This document shows positions 16,712 to 25,726 of a stretch of 64,000 nucleotides of DNA, piece after piece (positions within the stretch are counted from its first letter, which is position 1; each line of letters begins with the position of its first letter). A model generated the notes under the pieces. The model saw nothing but the letters and a program-made list of their open reading frames with translations. It did no database searches and was not told the DNA's origin. Source of the stretch: Acidobacteriota bacterium (lineage in GTDB: Bacteria; Acidobacteriota; Vicinamibacteria; Fen-336); contig JAJDNS010000081.1 in NCBI GenBank assembly GCA_022340585.1, positions 1 to 64,000 of the forward strand, given 5' to 3'. The translations under genes were made by a program, and so were the position numbers.

Positions 16712-19186
16712 CTACTGGCGGAGGGCGGCGAGGGCGGCTTCGAGGCGGCGGATCCTCACCTGGAGGTCGGGGGTGGTGGTGCCTTCGGCCACGATCTGGT
16801 GGAGGGCCTCGAGGTGGGCCTCCATCTGGAGCTCCAGGTCTTCCGAGGCGCGCACGAGGCGCTCCTGCTGGAGGTGCTGACGGCTGGACTCGGCCTCCCG
16901 CCGCATCTCCTGGGCCTGGGCCCGCGCGGTCTCGGCCTCGGCGACCCGTCCGGCGGCCTCGTGCTGGCGCGCCTCCAGCTCCTTCGCGCGCGCCGCCTGC
17001 GCGGCCTGGTGGGCCTCCAGCTCCCGCTGCCGCATGCGGTGGCTCTCCTGCTGTCGTCCGCGCGCCCGCTCGTACTCGCCCCGCGCGGCCTCGTCGTCGC
17101 CCCCGGCCATCTGCCCGGCAAAACGCAACTCGGCCAGCTGGGCCCGGTTCTCGATCTCCAGGGTCTCGCGCTGCAGCTCGAGCTCCTTCGCCTCCCGCTC
17201 CAGGCGGCGCTGCCCGTCCTCCGCTTCGAGCCTGGCCAGCTCGGCCCGGACCTGGGCGGCCTCGGCCTCCTGGCCGTCGCGCTCCAGGGCGCGCATCCGG
17301 TCGGCGGTCGCGCGCAGGGCCTTCTCCTGCTCCTTCTGCTCGGCGAGCCACCGTTGCTCCAGCTCGAGCCCGCGACGCTGGATCGCCGCTCGCTCCGCGG
17401 CGGCCCGGGCGTGCTCCTCGACCAGGGCCGCTCGATCGGTCTCGCCGCGGGCCTTCAAGCGGTCGGCTTCGGCGCGCAACGCCTCCTGCTGAAGCCCCTC
17501 CTCGCGCTCCATCCGCTCCCGCGTGACCTCGAGCTCTCTCATGTGGAGCTCGGCGCGTTGCTCCTCCAGCTTCCGTTGCTGCTCTTCGAGCTCCCGGCGG
17601 GCGGCCTCGTCCTCTGGCGACTCTCCGGGAACGGTCAGGGCGATCCTGGGCGCGGAAGACGGGACGGGCGTGACCGCCGGGGCGGGCCGGGGCGCAGGAC
17701 GGGGCCGGGGCGGCGGGGCCGGGGCGACCACGGGGCGCGGTGCGGGAGCGGGGTGGGGCCGGGGCATGGGGCCCGAACCGACCGGGCCGGGCGAGACGGT
17801 GGCGGGCGGCGGTGCGGGCAGAGCCGGAGCCGCCAGGGGCGGCGGGGGAGCGTCGTCGGGGAGAGCCAGCGCCGGCGGCGGTGGAGGGGGCGCATCGTCG
17901 GGCGCAGCCGGAGCCGCCTCGGGCGCGGCCGGCGCGACCGTGGGGGGCGCCGGAGGCACCGGCTCAGCCGGGTCCGCGATCTCGGGCGCGGGGGGCGCCG
18001 GGGGCAGCTCCCCCTCCGCCGGGGCGGCCAGGGCCGGCTCCTCGTCGGTCGCGGGCGAATCGGCCTGCGTCGGGAACGCCGCGAGGCCCACTACCGCGGC
18101 GGCGGCGAGGGCCAGGCGAGCAGGAAGGGCGAGGCGGGGCGTCGGACGCGTCATCATGAGGATCTCCTTCAGTCGGGCTTCGAGATCACGGACGGGACCG
18201 GCGCCGGAGGCGCCGACGGGCAGGGGATCGGGCTCCCCGGCCACGAAGTCGAGGCTCCTGATGAGCCCCTCGGCATAGGCCTTGGCGGAGGCGGGCATCA
18301 CGCGGAGCACCCACTCGTCGCAGCACCGCTCCTCGGCGCGACGCAGCGCGCGCCGCACCCACCAGGTCACCGGGTACCACCAGAAGACCACGGTGACCGT
18401 CAGCTCGAGCATGCGCACCCAGTGGTCCCGCCGCCGGACGTGGGCGAGCTCGTGGACGAGCAGCGTGTCGCGCTGCTCGTCGCTCAGCACTGGCAGGAGA
18501 TCCGCCGGCATCAGGAGAAGGGGACCCCGCCGGCCGGGCCAGAGCATGGGAGGCACCCGTGCCGGAAGAAGGAGGACCGGGGGCGTGCGGCGCACCCCCA
18601 GGCGACCGGCAAGCGCCGCGGTGTGCTCGGCGAGCGACGGGGGCGCGGGAGCGGCGAGGCGCAGGAGCCGCCGGAAGCGTCGGACCCGCAGGACGGTCAG
18701 GGCGGCCACAGCGAGGGCGCCCGCGAAGAGCCCGGCCCAGGCCAGCGCCGCGAGGTCGGGGAAGCCCCGCGCGTCGGCGGCCGGCGTCGCCGGCAGGGGG
18801 AGCGCGCGGAGAGGGGCGGGCCCGAGCCCCGAGGAAGCGGACGATGTCTCCTCGCCGAGCGCGGGCACGGCCGCACCCTCCATGGCCAGGAGGAGCTCCA
18901 CCGGGGTCGGGGCGGACCTCGTGGGAATGGCGGCCCGCGCCGCGTCGCCGTCGGCCTCGACGACCACCGTCACCGGTCCATCGGGGGCGGTCAGGGCGGG
19001 CAGCCTCCACTCGGGCAGCAGCGGGAGGGGAACGAGGGGAGGAGTGACGAGCTTGACCAGGGCCAGCACCCAGAGGCCGTGCACGAGGCTCTGACGGCGG
19101 ACTCGACGGGCGATCCCCCAGGCGGCGAGGGCCAGAAGCCCGGCGGCCAAGGCGTTCGCGAGGATCAGGCGGAGAAGCTCGCTCAT
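16712..19186 (-). CDS. BlaR1/MecR1-like M56 membrane metallopeptidase with Pro-rich linker and coiled coil
   Basis: An 824-aa protein. N-terminal membrane segments (about 5-25, 38-55 and 145-168) flank the M56 zinc protease domain, whose motif is VHELAH (244-249), with a likely zinc Glu in RRAEERCCDEW. After a further hydrophobic segment (about 365-385), a Pro/Ala-rich linker (about 390-525) leads to a Glu/Arg/Ala-rich coiled coil (about 530-800). The penicillin-binding sensor domain of true BlaR1 is absent and replaced by linker plus coiled coil. The start overlaps the BlaI-like stop by 4 nt. Expected role: sense an envelope signal and trigger cleavage of the repressor. The signal is unknown. 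Confidence 0.87.
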   Translation of the reverse strand: MSELLRLILANALAAGLLALAAWGIARRVRRQSLVHGLWVLALVKLVTPPLVPLPLLPEWRLPALTAPDGPVTVVVEADGDAARAAIPTRSAPTPVELLLAMEGAAVPALGEETSSASSGLGPAPLRALPLPATPAADARGFPDLAALAWAGLFAGALAVAALTVLRVRRFRRLLRLAAPAPPSLAEHTAALAGRLGVRRTPPVLLLPARVPPMLWPGRRGPLLLMPADLLPVLSDEQRDTLLVHELAHVRRRDHWVRMLELTVTVVFWWYPVTWWVRRALRRAEERCCDEWVLRVMPASAKAYAEGLIRSLDFVAGEPDPLPVGASGAGPVRDLEARLKEILMMTRPTPRLALPARLALAAAAVVGLAAFPTQADSPATDEEPALAAPAEGELPPAPPAPEIADPAEPVPPAPPTVAPAAPEAAPAAPDDAPPPPPPALALPDDAPPPPLAAPALPAPPPATVSPGPVGSGPMPRPHPAPAPRPVVAPAPPPRPRPAPRPAPAVTPVPSSAPRIALTVPGESPEDEAARRELEEQQRKLEEQRAELHMRELEVTRERMEREEGLQQEALRAEADRLKARGETDRAALVEEHARAAAERAAIQRRGLELEQRWLAEQKEQEKALRATADRMRALERDGQEAEAAQVRAELARLEAEDGQRRLEREAKELELQRETLEIENRAQLAELRFAGQMAGGDDEAARGEYERARGRQQESHRMRQRELEAHQAAQAARAKELEARQHEAAGRVAEAETARAQAQEMRREAESSRQHLQQERLVRASEDLELQMEAHLEALHQIVAEGTTTPDLQVRIRRLEAALAALRQ

Positions 19187-19575
19187 GACTCCGTCCTCCG
19201 CGCGGCCCGGTCCACCACGCGTCTCAGCTCCCGGAGCTCCTCCCGCGAGAGCTTACCCGCGCTCACGAGCTGGGTGAGGAGGGGAGTCAGGGATCCGTCG
19301 CAGAGCTCCTCGGCGGTGTCGCGGAGGCGTCGGGCCACGAGCTCCTCGCGCTCCACGGTGGCGTGGTAGACGTTCTGTCGCCCCTCCGCGGTCCGGGCCA
19401 CGTGCCCCTTGCCCTCGAGGCGCTCGAGGAGCTTCTGGACGGTGGCGTACTCCGACGTCCCGCCGCGGGGGTACAGACCGTCGGTCAGGGCCCGGATGGT
19501 GGCGGGACCGACGTCCCACAGGGCTCGGAGCACGTCGAGCTCGGCGTCGGTGACATCGCGAGGTCGTCCGGCCAT
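19183..19575 (-). CDS. BlaI/MecI/CopY-family transcriptional repressor
   Basis: A 130-aa winged-helix repressor: DVTDAELDVLRALWDVGPATIRAL (helix-turn-helix), SEYATVQKLLERLEGKGHV (recognition helix region with the conserved TVQ/LLxRLxxKG pattern) and a C-terminal dimerisation helix. Full family length. The start MAGRPRD is preferred because AGGAGG lies 6 nt upstream; a longer reading would run into the operator region. It forms an operon with the M56 protease and should repress it from two AGAC-N5-GTCT sites just upstream. Proteolytic inactivation is the known mechanism of this family. Confidence 0.92.
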   Translation of the reverse strand: MAGRPRDVTDAELDVLRALWDVGPATIRALTDGLYPRGGTSEYATVQKLLERLEGKGHVARTAEGRQNVYHATVEREELVARRLRDTAEELCDGSLTPLLTQLVSAGKLSREELRELRRVVDRAARRTES

Positions 19576-19614
19576 CGGGATCCTCCTGGAGTCGTGCGTC
19601 GCTACCAGAGTATT

Positions 19615-19660
19615 CAGACGTCTTGTCTGAGACACTAAGACGCGACGTCTGACTTGTCAA
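19615..19660 (-). promoter_or_regulatory. Promoter and twin operators of the BlaI-BlaR operon
   Basis: On the minus strand TTGACA (19660-19655), a 17-nt spacer and TAGTGT (19637-19632) form a near-consensus promoter. Two matching palindromes AGAC-N5-GTCT lie at 19638-19650, filling the spacer, and at 19616-19628, just after the -10. Their centres are 22 bp apart, about two helical turns, the layout expected for a self-repressing BlaI-type regulator. Confidence 0.8.
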
Positions 19661-19694
19661 GGACGAATCCGCGTCCAATCCCCTGGATGGGGGA

Positions 19695-19775
19695 TGAGGG
19701 GCAGCTGCCGAGTGGTGATTCGTGTCTCCGGGAGAGAGCGGTCCCGGCGCCCATGCGCGCTTCGAGATCAGGGTC
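19695..19775. repeat. Possible degenerate family I copy
   Basis: TGAGGGGCAG, then GTGATTCGTGTCTCCGGGAGAGA, follow the order and spacing of the family I left half (TGAGGGGTCAGG, GAATCGTGTCCTCCCGGGAGGA). Several substitutions and no right arm. Could be chance. Confidence 0.35.
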
Positions 19776-19855
19776 GGAAGCTCCGGGTGTAGGCTTCCGG
19801 CCAGGCGGCACGGGGTGGCCGGGGCCACCCGTCAGTGCCCGAGGGCTCTCATCCA

Positions 19856-21046
19856 ATGCTGAAACGCCTTGTCGTCCTGCTCACCGTCCTCGTCGGCTCG
19901 TCGATCCTGTTGCCGGATCTGGACGCGCACGGCGACGCACGACCCCGGCTCCGACAGCTCGGAATCGCTACCGGGGTCCTCCAGCCCGGTCCCCTGAACG
20001 CCATCACCGACGTCCGCGGGGTCCGGGTGGGCCACACGACGCTGGTGGTGGGCGAGGCGGTTCGGACCGGCGTCACCGCGATCCTCCCCCACGGGGGGAA
20101 CCTCTTCCAGGAGAAGGTCCCGGCTGCCGTCTTCGCGGCCAACGCCTTCGGCAAGGCCGCGGGCTTCCTGCAGGTGAAGGAGCTTGGGACCCTGGAGACG
20201 CCGATCGTCCTCACCAACACCCTCTGCGTGGGAACGGCGATGCAGGCGGTCGTGGACTGGACGCTGGCTCAGCCGGGCAACGAAGCCGTCCGCTCGGTCA
20301 ATGCCGTCGTCGGCGAGACCAACGACGGCTATCTCAACGACATCCGCCACTGCGCGGTGACTGCCGAGCACGTTGCCGCCGCCATCGAGGGCGCGGCTAC
20401 GGGACCGGTCGAGGAGGGATCGGTGGGGGCCGGCACCGGCACCTCCGCCTTCGGCTGGAAGGGAGGGATCGGCACCTCGTCGCGTGCGCTTCCCGAGACG
20501 CTGGGAGGCTACACGGTGGGGGCGCTGGTGCAGTCGAACTTCGGGGGGGTTCTGACCATCGACGGCCTGCGGGTGGGGGAGCGGGTGGGGAGGATTGCCT
20601 TCCAGGATGCGTGGAGGGGGGGGCGGGATGCGCTGACGCCTCCGGGTGGGGAGGACGATGGCTCGTGCATGATCGTGCTCGCGACCGACGCCCCGGTCTC
20701 TCCCCATCACCTGGAGCGCATGGCCCGCCGCGCGGTGATGGGCCTGGCCCGAACGGGTTCGTTCATGCACCACGGCTCGGGCGACTTCGTGGTCGCCTTC
20801 TCGACGCGCAACCCCGAGCCGTACCGGAAGCCCGCACCCACGGCCACCGTCGAGCTTCTCTATGGCGACTCCGTGAGCCCGCTCTTCCTCGCCACGGTGG
20901 AGGCGGTGGAGGAGGCGGTGCTGAACTCGCTCCTCAGGGCCACCACGGTCAAGGGCCACGGCCCCCACCCGGTCGAAGCACTTCCCCTGGAGCCCCTGCG
21001 TCAGATGATCGAAGAGCGAAGGAAGGGGTCAGGTCGTGAATCGTGA
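19856..21046 (+). CDS. P1 (DmpA/BapA-type) aminopeptidase, exported
   Basis: A 396-aa N-terminal nucleophile peptidase (L-aminopeptidase/D-esterase family S58) with a signal peptide (MLKRLVVLLTVLVGSSILL). NAITDVRGVRVGHTTL and GTGTSAFGWKGGIGTSSR are family hallmarks, and the self-cleavage Gly-Ser is in DDGSCMIVLATD, so the mature enzyme should be two chains with Ser as nucleophile. A GTG seven codons upstream is the alternative start; 19856 gives the cleaner signal peptide. The last residues (KGSGRES) and the stop codon are encoded by family I copy C, so the native C-terminus was replaced by repeat sequence. Confidence 0.88.
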   Translation: MLKRLVVLLTVLVGSSILLPDLDAHGDARPRLRQLGIATGVLQPGPLNAITDVRGVRVGHTTLVVGEAVRTGVTAILPHGGNLFQEKVPAAVFAANAFGKAAGFLQVKELGTLETPIVLTNTLCVGTAMQAVVDWTLAQPGNEAVRSVNAVVGETNDGYLNDIRHCAVTAEHVAAAIEGAATGPVEEGSVGAGTGTSAFGWKGGIGTSSRALPETLGGYTVGALVQSNFGGVLTIDGLRVGERVGRIAFQDAWRGGRDALTPPGGEDDGSCMIVLATDAPVSPHHLERMARRAVMGLARTGSFMHHGSGDFVVAFSTRNPEPYRKPAPTATVELLYGDSVSPLFLATVEAVEEAVLNSLLRATTVKGHGPHPVEALPLEPLRQMIEERRKGSGRES

Positions 21047-21106
21047 ATCGGGGCCCGAGAACGTCCTCTCGGGAGGACGGAATTCAACATTCACGACCTG
21101 ACCCCT
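21024..21106. repeat. Family I palindromic repeat, full copy C
   Basis: 83 bp, inverted relative to copy A, with the same perfect 18-bp terminal arms (21024-21041 and 21089-21106) and inner GTCCTC/GAGGAC hairpin. It is inserted tail-to-tail between two genes. The P1 peptidase stop lies inside it, and the HAD gene stop shares its last base, so it sets the end of both reading frames. Confidence 0.9.
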
Positions 21107-21867
21107 CAGGCCTCGTCGGGGACGAGCGCTCCGAGGTCGTCGACGACGATGTCGGCGCCGGCGTCCTTGAGGGCCTCAGGGTCGCCTTCCCGGTCGACGC
21201 CGATCACCAGACCGAAGCTGCCGTTGACGCCGGCCTTGACCCCGGCCAGGGCGTCCTCGACCACCACCGCCCGCACCGGCTCCACCCCGAGCAGCCGGGC
21301 CGCCTCCAGGAACGTGTCCGGCCGCGGCTTGCCCGGCAGCTTCTTCTGGGCCGCGACCACCCCGTCGACCCGGACCTCGAACAGGTCGCTGATGCCGGCG
21401 GCCTCGAGCACCGCCTCCGCGTTCTTGCTCGACGAGACGATGGCCTGGCGGATGACCTGCTCGTGGAGGTAGAAGACCAGCTTCACCGATCCCTCGAAGA
21501 CCTCCACGCCGTCGGTGGCCAGGACCTCCTGGATCATCTCGTTCTTCCGGTTGCCCAGACCGCAGACCGTCATCTGGTCCGGATCGTCCGAGGGCTCCCC
21601 CCGGGGGAGATCGATGCCCCGGGACTTCAGGAAGGTGGCCACCCCGTCGTAGCGCGGCCGGCCGTCGACGTAGGGCTTGTAGTCGTCCTCGATGTCGAAG
21701 GAGACGAACGGGGTCCCGGTGCGCTCGGCGTGCGCGGCCAGGAACTCGTCGAACATCTGCTTCCAGGCGCTGGCGTGGACGCTGGCGGTGGCGGTGATGA
21801 CGCCGTCGAGGTCGAAGAGGACGGCGTCGAAGCGTTTCCAGTCGACCCTGCTGTCACCGATGATCAT
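21106..21867 (-). CDS. HAD-family hydrolase, beta-phosphoglucomutase-like
   Basis: A 253-aa HAD phosphatase/phosphomutase. Motif I FDAVLFDLDGVITAT (nucleophile Asp and acid/base Asp), motif II IVSSSKN, motif III Lys in GKPRPDTF and motif IV VVEDALAGVKAG are all present, with a cap domain between motifs I and II. Close relatives are beta-phosphoglucomutases or sugar phosphatases used in disaccharide breakdown; here the cap sequence (DDYKPYVDGRPRYDGV) resembles that group. GGGAGGGATC precedes the ATG and TAGGCT at 21924-21919 is a likely -10, so it is probably transcribed apart from the GH78 gene upstream. Confidence 0.87.
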   Translation of the reverse strand: MIIGDSRVDWKRFDAVLFDLDGVITATASVHASAWKQMFDEFLAAHAERTGTPFVSFDIEDDYKPYVDGRPRYDGVATFLKSRGIDLPRGEPSDDPDQMTVCGLGNRKNEMIQEVLATDGVEVFEGSVKLVFYLHEQVIRQAIVSSSKNAEAVLEAAGISDLFEVRVDGVVAAQKKLPGKPRPDTFLEAARLLGVEPVRAVVVEDALAGVKAGVNGSFGLVIGVDREGDPEALKDAGADIVVDDLGALVPDEA

Positions 21868-21934
21868 GATCCCTCCCGGAGAGGCCCCGGGCCCGACGGC
21901 GGTTCCGAGGCTGCCGTAAGCCTACCCGATCGGC

Positions 21935-24406
21935 TCACTCCATGCGGAACGACTGCTCTCCCGCCTGCAATGCTCTCGTCACACCGCGCCAGGCGAACTC
22001 ACCGGGGAGCCCGGGAGGAAGGACGATCCGGGTTTCCAGAGCGGAACCCTGGCGACGGTACGACACCGAGATGAGGCCGCGCTCATGGGGCATCGAGGCC
22101 TCGAAGCGGTCGAGGGTCCCGAGGCTCGGCTCGATGCGGACGGTGCGAAAGCCTGGCGCCCCTGGCCGGATGCCAGCCACGATCGTCAGCAGGTCGTAGT
22201 TTGGGTGGGCGCTCCAGGCGTGGCAGTCGGAGCGCGACGCGTCGTCGGGGGTCTCGGCCCAGGTCGAGAGCCCGAGCTCCAGCATCTCCCGCCACGGCTC
22301 GAGCTGCGAGAGGTACTCGTCGCCACGCCCCAGCTTCTCCAGGGCGCGGGAGAGGTAGAAGCGGAAGTAGTAGCTCGCCTTGGTGAGCCCACCGCGGGCG
22401 GCGGCCGTCTCGGGCCCGGCCCCGTCGCGGTAGGACAGCGTCCCGGCGGCGAGAACCCGATCGAGGATCGCGCCGCGCGACTCCGCGGGGAGCGCGTCGG
22501 AGAGGATCCCCAGGATGTTCGTGTGCTGGCTGAAGCGGTCCTTCGACGGCCGGTCGGCGAGGAGGCCGCGCCTCTCGTCCCAGCACAGACGGAAGACGGC
22601 GTCCGCCGCCTCCGTGGCCCGAGCCCGATAGACCCGGGCACGGTGCGGGTCGCCGAGGGCGTCCTCGAGCTCGGCCGCCTCGCGGAGGGCGCTCACCATC
22701 TGGAGGGTGATCGGCGCCGATTGTCCGTCCGGCTCCTGGGGCGGGACCCCGGCGGGAAAGTCCGCTGCCCAGTCCAGGAAGATCCACCACGGCATGGCGC
22801 CCAGGAGGCCGTCCGAGCGCTGGTGCCCCAGGAACCAGTCGAGCACGGTGCGGCTCCCGGGCAGCTGAGCCCGGACGAACTCCGGGTCGTCCCGATACCG
22901 CCAGAAGTCGTGGATCATGCCCACCCAGAGCAGCGAGAAGGGGGGGATGTACTGGGGCTCGGCCGCTGGATAGCGGCTGGAGGTGATCCCGTCCGAGCGG
23001 CGCGAGCGGTCATAGGCCTCGATGGCCTGGCGGGCGAGCCGGCCGTCGCCGGTGACGACGTACGAGATCAGGGCCTGGATGCGGGTGTCCCCCACGTACT
23101 GGAGCTGCTCGTAGTACGGGCAGTCCATGTAGGTCTCGTGGGCGCAGAGCCGCGCGGTGCGCCAGCCCACTTTCCAGATCTGGCCCAGCGTCTCGTCCCC
23201 GGCGTCGACGCGCGCCTTCTCCTCGAAGGGATAGCCGGTGGCGTGGGCACGGAGGGCGTCGAGGGTGAGCGGATCCTCCGCCGTCTCGACGTCGATCTCG
23301 AGGTAACGCCAGGTCCGCCACCAGAGCGGGTGGAAGACCCGCGCCGCCCCGCCATCGGGACGGACCTCGTCGGAGAGCCCGACCATGTGCTTCCCCTCGA
23401 TCTCGTTCCGGTTGCCCTTGCGGAAGCCGTCGCCGACGAGGGCCTCCTGGTAGGTGAGCCGAACGCGGGCGCCCCGCCCCCCGGAGAAGACGAGCTCGGG
23501 GTAGCCCGCGAGAAGCGCGCCGCGGTCCAGGAGAAGCGAAGCGCGTGAGCCGGCGGGCACGGTGGCACCGGCCGACGCCGGGAAGCCGCCCTGGACCGTG
23601 ACGCCGCTCGAGCGAACGACCTCTCCGGCGGGAACGTCCCGGTACTCCATGGGCGGAAGCGGGTCGGGAACGAGGAGCCGCCCCTCGGGAGAGAGCGCGT
23701 ATCCGGGTCCCTCGGTGATCGTCCGAGGGCTCGGCGCGCCGTAGGGGACCGCCGCCGTCCAGCGCCCGACGGGCGCGCTCGTCTCCGGCAGCCGAGCCCA
23801 ATCCCAGTCGTATTGCGCGGCGTCGAGGCGCTCCCCCGGGCCCACCACGAAGTACTGCTGCGCGCGGAGCTCGAGGGCTCCTTCCGGCCAGGGCTGGTGG
23901 CCGGGCTCGGGCGCGCACTGCCAGGTGGCGTCGGTGTGGGCGGCCTCTTCGGCCGATCCGTCTCCCTGCACCACGAAGCCCGTGCGCAGGCTCACCTGGG
24001 CCCCGGGGGCGTCGGTGCCGAAGTTCCATACGACCGCGGACAGCAGGTTCCGTCCGGGCTGGAGGAAGGGCGCGAGGTCGAAGCTCTCGAAGCGCCAGTG
24101 ATACTTGTCCCCCCGCGCAGGGCCGGCGCCCACCCGCTGGCCGTTCACGTGGAGGACGAAGCGGTTGTCGCCGCTGACGTGGACCACGAACCGCTCCGGC
24201 TTGTCCGGAAGCCCGATCACCTTGCGGAATCGATAGACCCCCGCGTCCCGCTGCGGGGCCCCGGCGCACTCGATCCACTGTCCGGTCCACGGGCGGTGAA
24301 GGACGGCGTCGGAGATCGGGGGACTCGTGTCCAGAGCAGCCGCCGGGGGGAGAACGCCAGGGGCCAGCATGGCCGCGCCACTCAGGATGAACGACAGGCT
24401 CTTCAT
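21935..24406 (-). CDS. Alpha-L-rhamnosidase-like glycoside hydrolase (GH78)
   Basis: An 823-aa secreted enzyme (signal peptide through PPAAALD). An N-terminal jelly-roll recognition domain (YRFRKVIGLPDKPERFVVHVSGDNRFVLHVNGQRVG) precedes beta-sandwich linkers and an (alpha/alpha)6 catalytic domain from about 400. Within it MDCPYYEQLQYVGDTRIQAL corresponds to the GH78 acidic segment. The usual DCPQRDERxGWxGD is modified (PYYEQLQYVGD), so exact specificity is uncertain. It would release rhamnose or a related deoxysugar from plant or bacterial glycans. GAGGAGG precedes the ATG. It is divergent from a GH43 enzyme; the two may act on the same rhamnose/galactose-rich glycan. Confidence 0.85.
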   Translation of the reverse strand: MKSLSFILSGAAMLAPGVLPPAAALDTSPPISDAVLHRPWTGQWIECAGAPQRDAGVYRFRKVIGLPDKPERFVVHVSGDNRFVLHVNGQRVGAGPARGDKYHWRFESFDLAPFLQPGRNLLSAVVWNFGTDAPGAQVSLRTGFVVQGDGSAEEAAHTDATWQCAPEPGHQPWPEGALELRAQQYFVVGPGERLDAAQYDWDWARLPETSAPVGRWTAAVPYGAPSPRTITEGPGYALSPEGRLLVPDPLPPMEYRDVPAGEVVRSSGVTVQGGFPASAGATVPAGSRASLLLDRGALLAGYPELVFSGGRGARVRLTYQEALVGDGFRKGNRNEIEGKHMVGLSDEVRPDGGAARVFHPLWWRTWRYLEIDVETAEDPLTLDALRAHATGYPFEEKARVDAGDETLGQIWKVGWRTARLCAHETYMDCPYYEQLQYVGDTRIQALISYVVTGDGRLARQAIEAYDRSRRSDGITSSRYPAAEPQYIPPFSLLWVGMIHDFWRYRDDPEFVRAQLPGSRTVLDWFLGHQRSDGLLGAMPWWIFLDWAADFPAGVPPQEPDGQSAPITLQMVSALREAAELEDALGDPHRARVYRARATEAADAVFRLCWDERRGLLADRPSKDRFSQHTNILGILSDALPAESRGAILDRVLAAGTLSYRDGAGPETAAARGGLTKASYYFRFYLSRALEKLGRGDEYLSQLEPWREMLELGLSTWAETPDDASRSDCHAWSAHPNYDLLTIVAGIRPGAPGFRTVRIEPSLGTLDRFEASMPHERGLISVSYRRQGSALETRIVLPPGLPGEFAWRGVTRALQAGEQSFRME

Positions 24407-24512
24407 GGATGCCTCCTCGCTGGTCGCCGAGAGGCTAGCACACGTGCTCGGAGTCGCGCGGGGCGTCCTTTGCCGGGACCCCGACGATGGCCGGCTCCGC
24501 GCTCGGGATGGT

Positions 24513-24518
24513 TAGAAT
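24513..24518 (+). promoter_or_regulatory. -10 box for the GH43 gene
   Basis: TAGAAT within GGTTAGAATC, about 50 nt before the ATG. Confidence 0.5.
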
Positions 24519-24568
24519 CAGCCCGGACCGGCCCTCGCCGTGACGGGGGCGTCGTCGAAGGAGAGACC

Positions 24569-25717
24569 ATGAGACACGTCACCGCCCTGCTCTGCGCCGG
24601 CGTCGTGCTCCTGCCCCTCGCCGTGGTCGCGGGAGAGCGCCGCTCCTTCCGCCCCGGCGAGCGGTGGCCGGACGACCAGGGTGTCCACATCAACGCCCAC
24701 GGGGGCGGGATCCTGGACTTCGAGGGGCGCTACTACTGGTTCGGAGAGCACAAGGTGGCCGGCGAGATCGGGAATACCGCCCAGGTCGGCGTCCACTGCT
24801 ACTCCTCGGCGGACCTCTACAACTGGCGGGACGAGGGCGTCGTCCTGCCCGTGGTGAAGGAGGACCCGGACCACGACATCGCGGTGGGCAGCGTGATCGA
24901 GCGCCCGAAGGTCATCCGCAACCCGAAGACCGGGAAGTTCGTGATGTGGTTCCATCTCGAGCGGAAGGGGACGGGCTACCGGACCGCCCGGAGCGGAGTG
25001 GCGGTGGCCGACCACGTCACCGGTCCCTACACCTACCGGGGCAGCTTCCGCCCCAATGCCGGGGTGTGGCCCCGGAACATCCGCCCCGAGCAGAAGGTGA
25101 CGGCCGAGGTGGCCGCGACGCACTCGTTCTCCGGAGGCGACCTCCCGGACGATCCCGACCGACTCAACCTGATCGCCCGCGACCACGAGGGGGGCCAGAT
25201 GGCCCGCGACCAGACCCTCTTCGTCGACGACGACGGCGCCGCGTACCACCTCTACGCCTCGGAGGAGAACTCGACCCTCCACATCTCCCGTCTCACCGAC
25301 GACTACCTGGCACCGGCGGGGGACTACGTCCGCGTGTTCCCGGGCCGCTTCATGGAGGCCCCGGCGATCTTCAAGCACGACGGCCGCTACTACTTCATCG
25401 GCTCCGGCTGCACTGGCTGGGCCCCGAACGCTGCCCGCTCCGCCGTCGCCGACTCCATCTGGGGCCCGTGGGAAGAGCTGGGGAATCCGGCGGTCGGGCC
25501 GGACGGCGCTCTGACCTTCCACTCGCAGAGCACCTACGTCCTCGCGGTGCGCGGCCGGCCCGGCGCCTTCATCTTCATGGGCGATCGATGGCGCCCGAAG
25601 GACGCCATCGACGGGCGGTACATCTGGCTGCCGATCCGGTTCCGCAACGACCGGATCGAGATCGAGTGGGCGGAGGACTGGGACCTCGGCGTCTTCGGGG
25701 GCGCCGAGTCCCGATAG
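24569..25717 (+). CDS. Family 43-like glycosidase, exo-galactanase type
   Basis: A 382-aa secreted five-bladed beta-propeller protein with signal peptide (ALLCAGVVLLPLAVVAGE). GVHINAHGGGILDFEGRYYWFGEHK closely resembles the start of GH43 galactan 1,3-beta-galactosidases, whose N-terminus reads QAHGGGI followed by YYWYGE. Further blade motifs are VIERPKVIRNPKTGKFVMWFH (Glu-Arg-Pro-Lys) and FMEAPAIFKHDGRYYFIGSG (catalytic-type Glu). Some members of this subgroup lack the canonical Asp base, so activity should not be assumed. It ends 9 nt from the convergent tctA stop. Sits with GH78, suggesting arabinogalactan- or rhamnogalactan-type substrates. Confidence 0.82.
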   Translation: MRHVTALLCAGVVLLPLAVVAGERRSFRPGERWPDDQGVHINAHGGGILDFEGRYYWFGEHKVAGEIGNTAQVGVHCYSSADLYNWRDEGVVLPVVKEDPDHDIAVGSVIERPKVIRNPKTGKFVMWFHLERKGTGYRTARSGVAVADHVTGPYTYRGSFRPNAGVWPRNIRPEQKVTAEVAATHSFSGGDLPDDPDRLNLIARDHEGGQMARDQTLFVDDDGAAYHLYASEENSTLHISRLTDDYLAPAGDYVRVFPGRFMEAPAIFKHDGRYYFIGSGCTGWAPNAARSAVADSIWGPWEELGNPAVGPDGALTFHSQSTYVLAVRGRPGAFIFMGDRWRPKDAIDGRYIWLPIRFRNDRIEIEWAEDWDLGVFGGAESR

Positions 25718-25726
25718 CCGGACTCC

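Noticed and set aside
15980-19369. Plus-strand open frame of 1129 codons
   Set aside because: Antisense shadow of the BlaI/BlaR1-like genes. Its low-complexity Gly/Arg/Leu translation has no motif, and the minus strand encodes a full M56 protease and repressor with ribosome sites.
16712-19660. Beta-lactam resistance locus
   Set aside because: No penicillin-binding sensor domain is present and the adjacent serine hydrolase is truncated, so resistance cannot be claimed.
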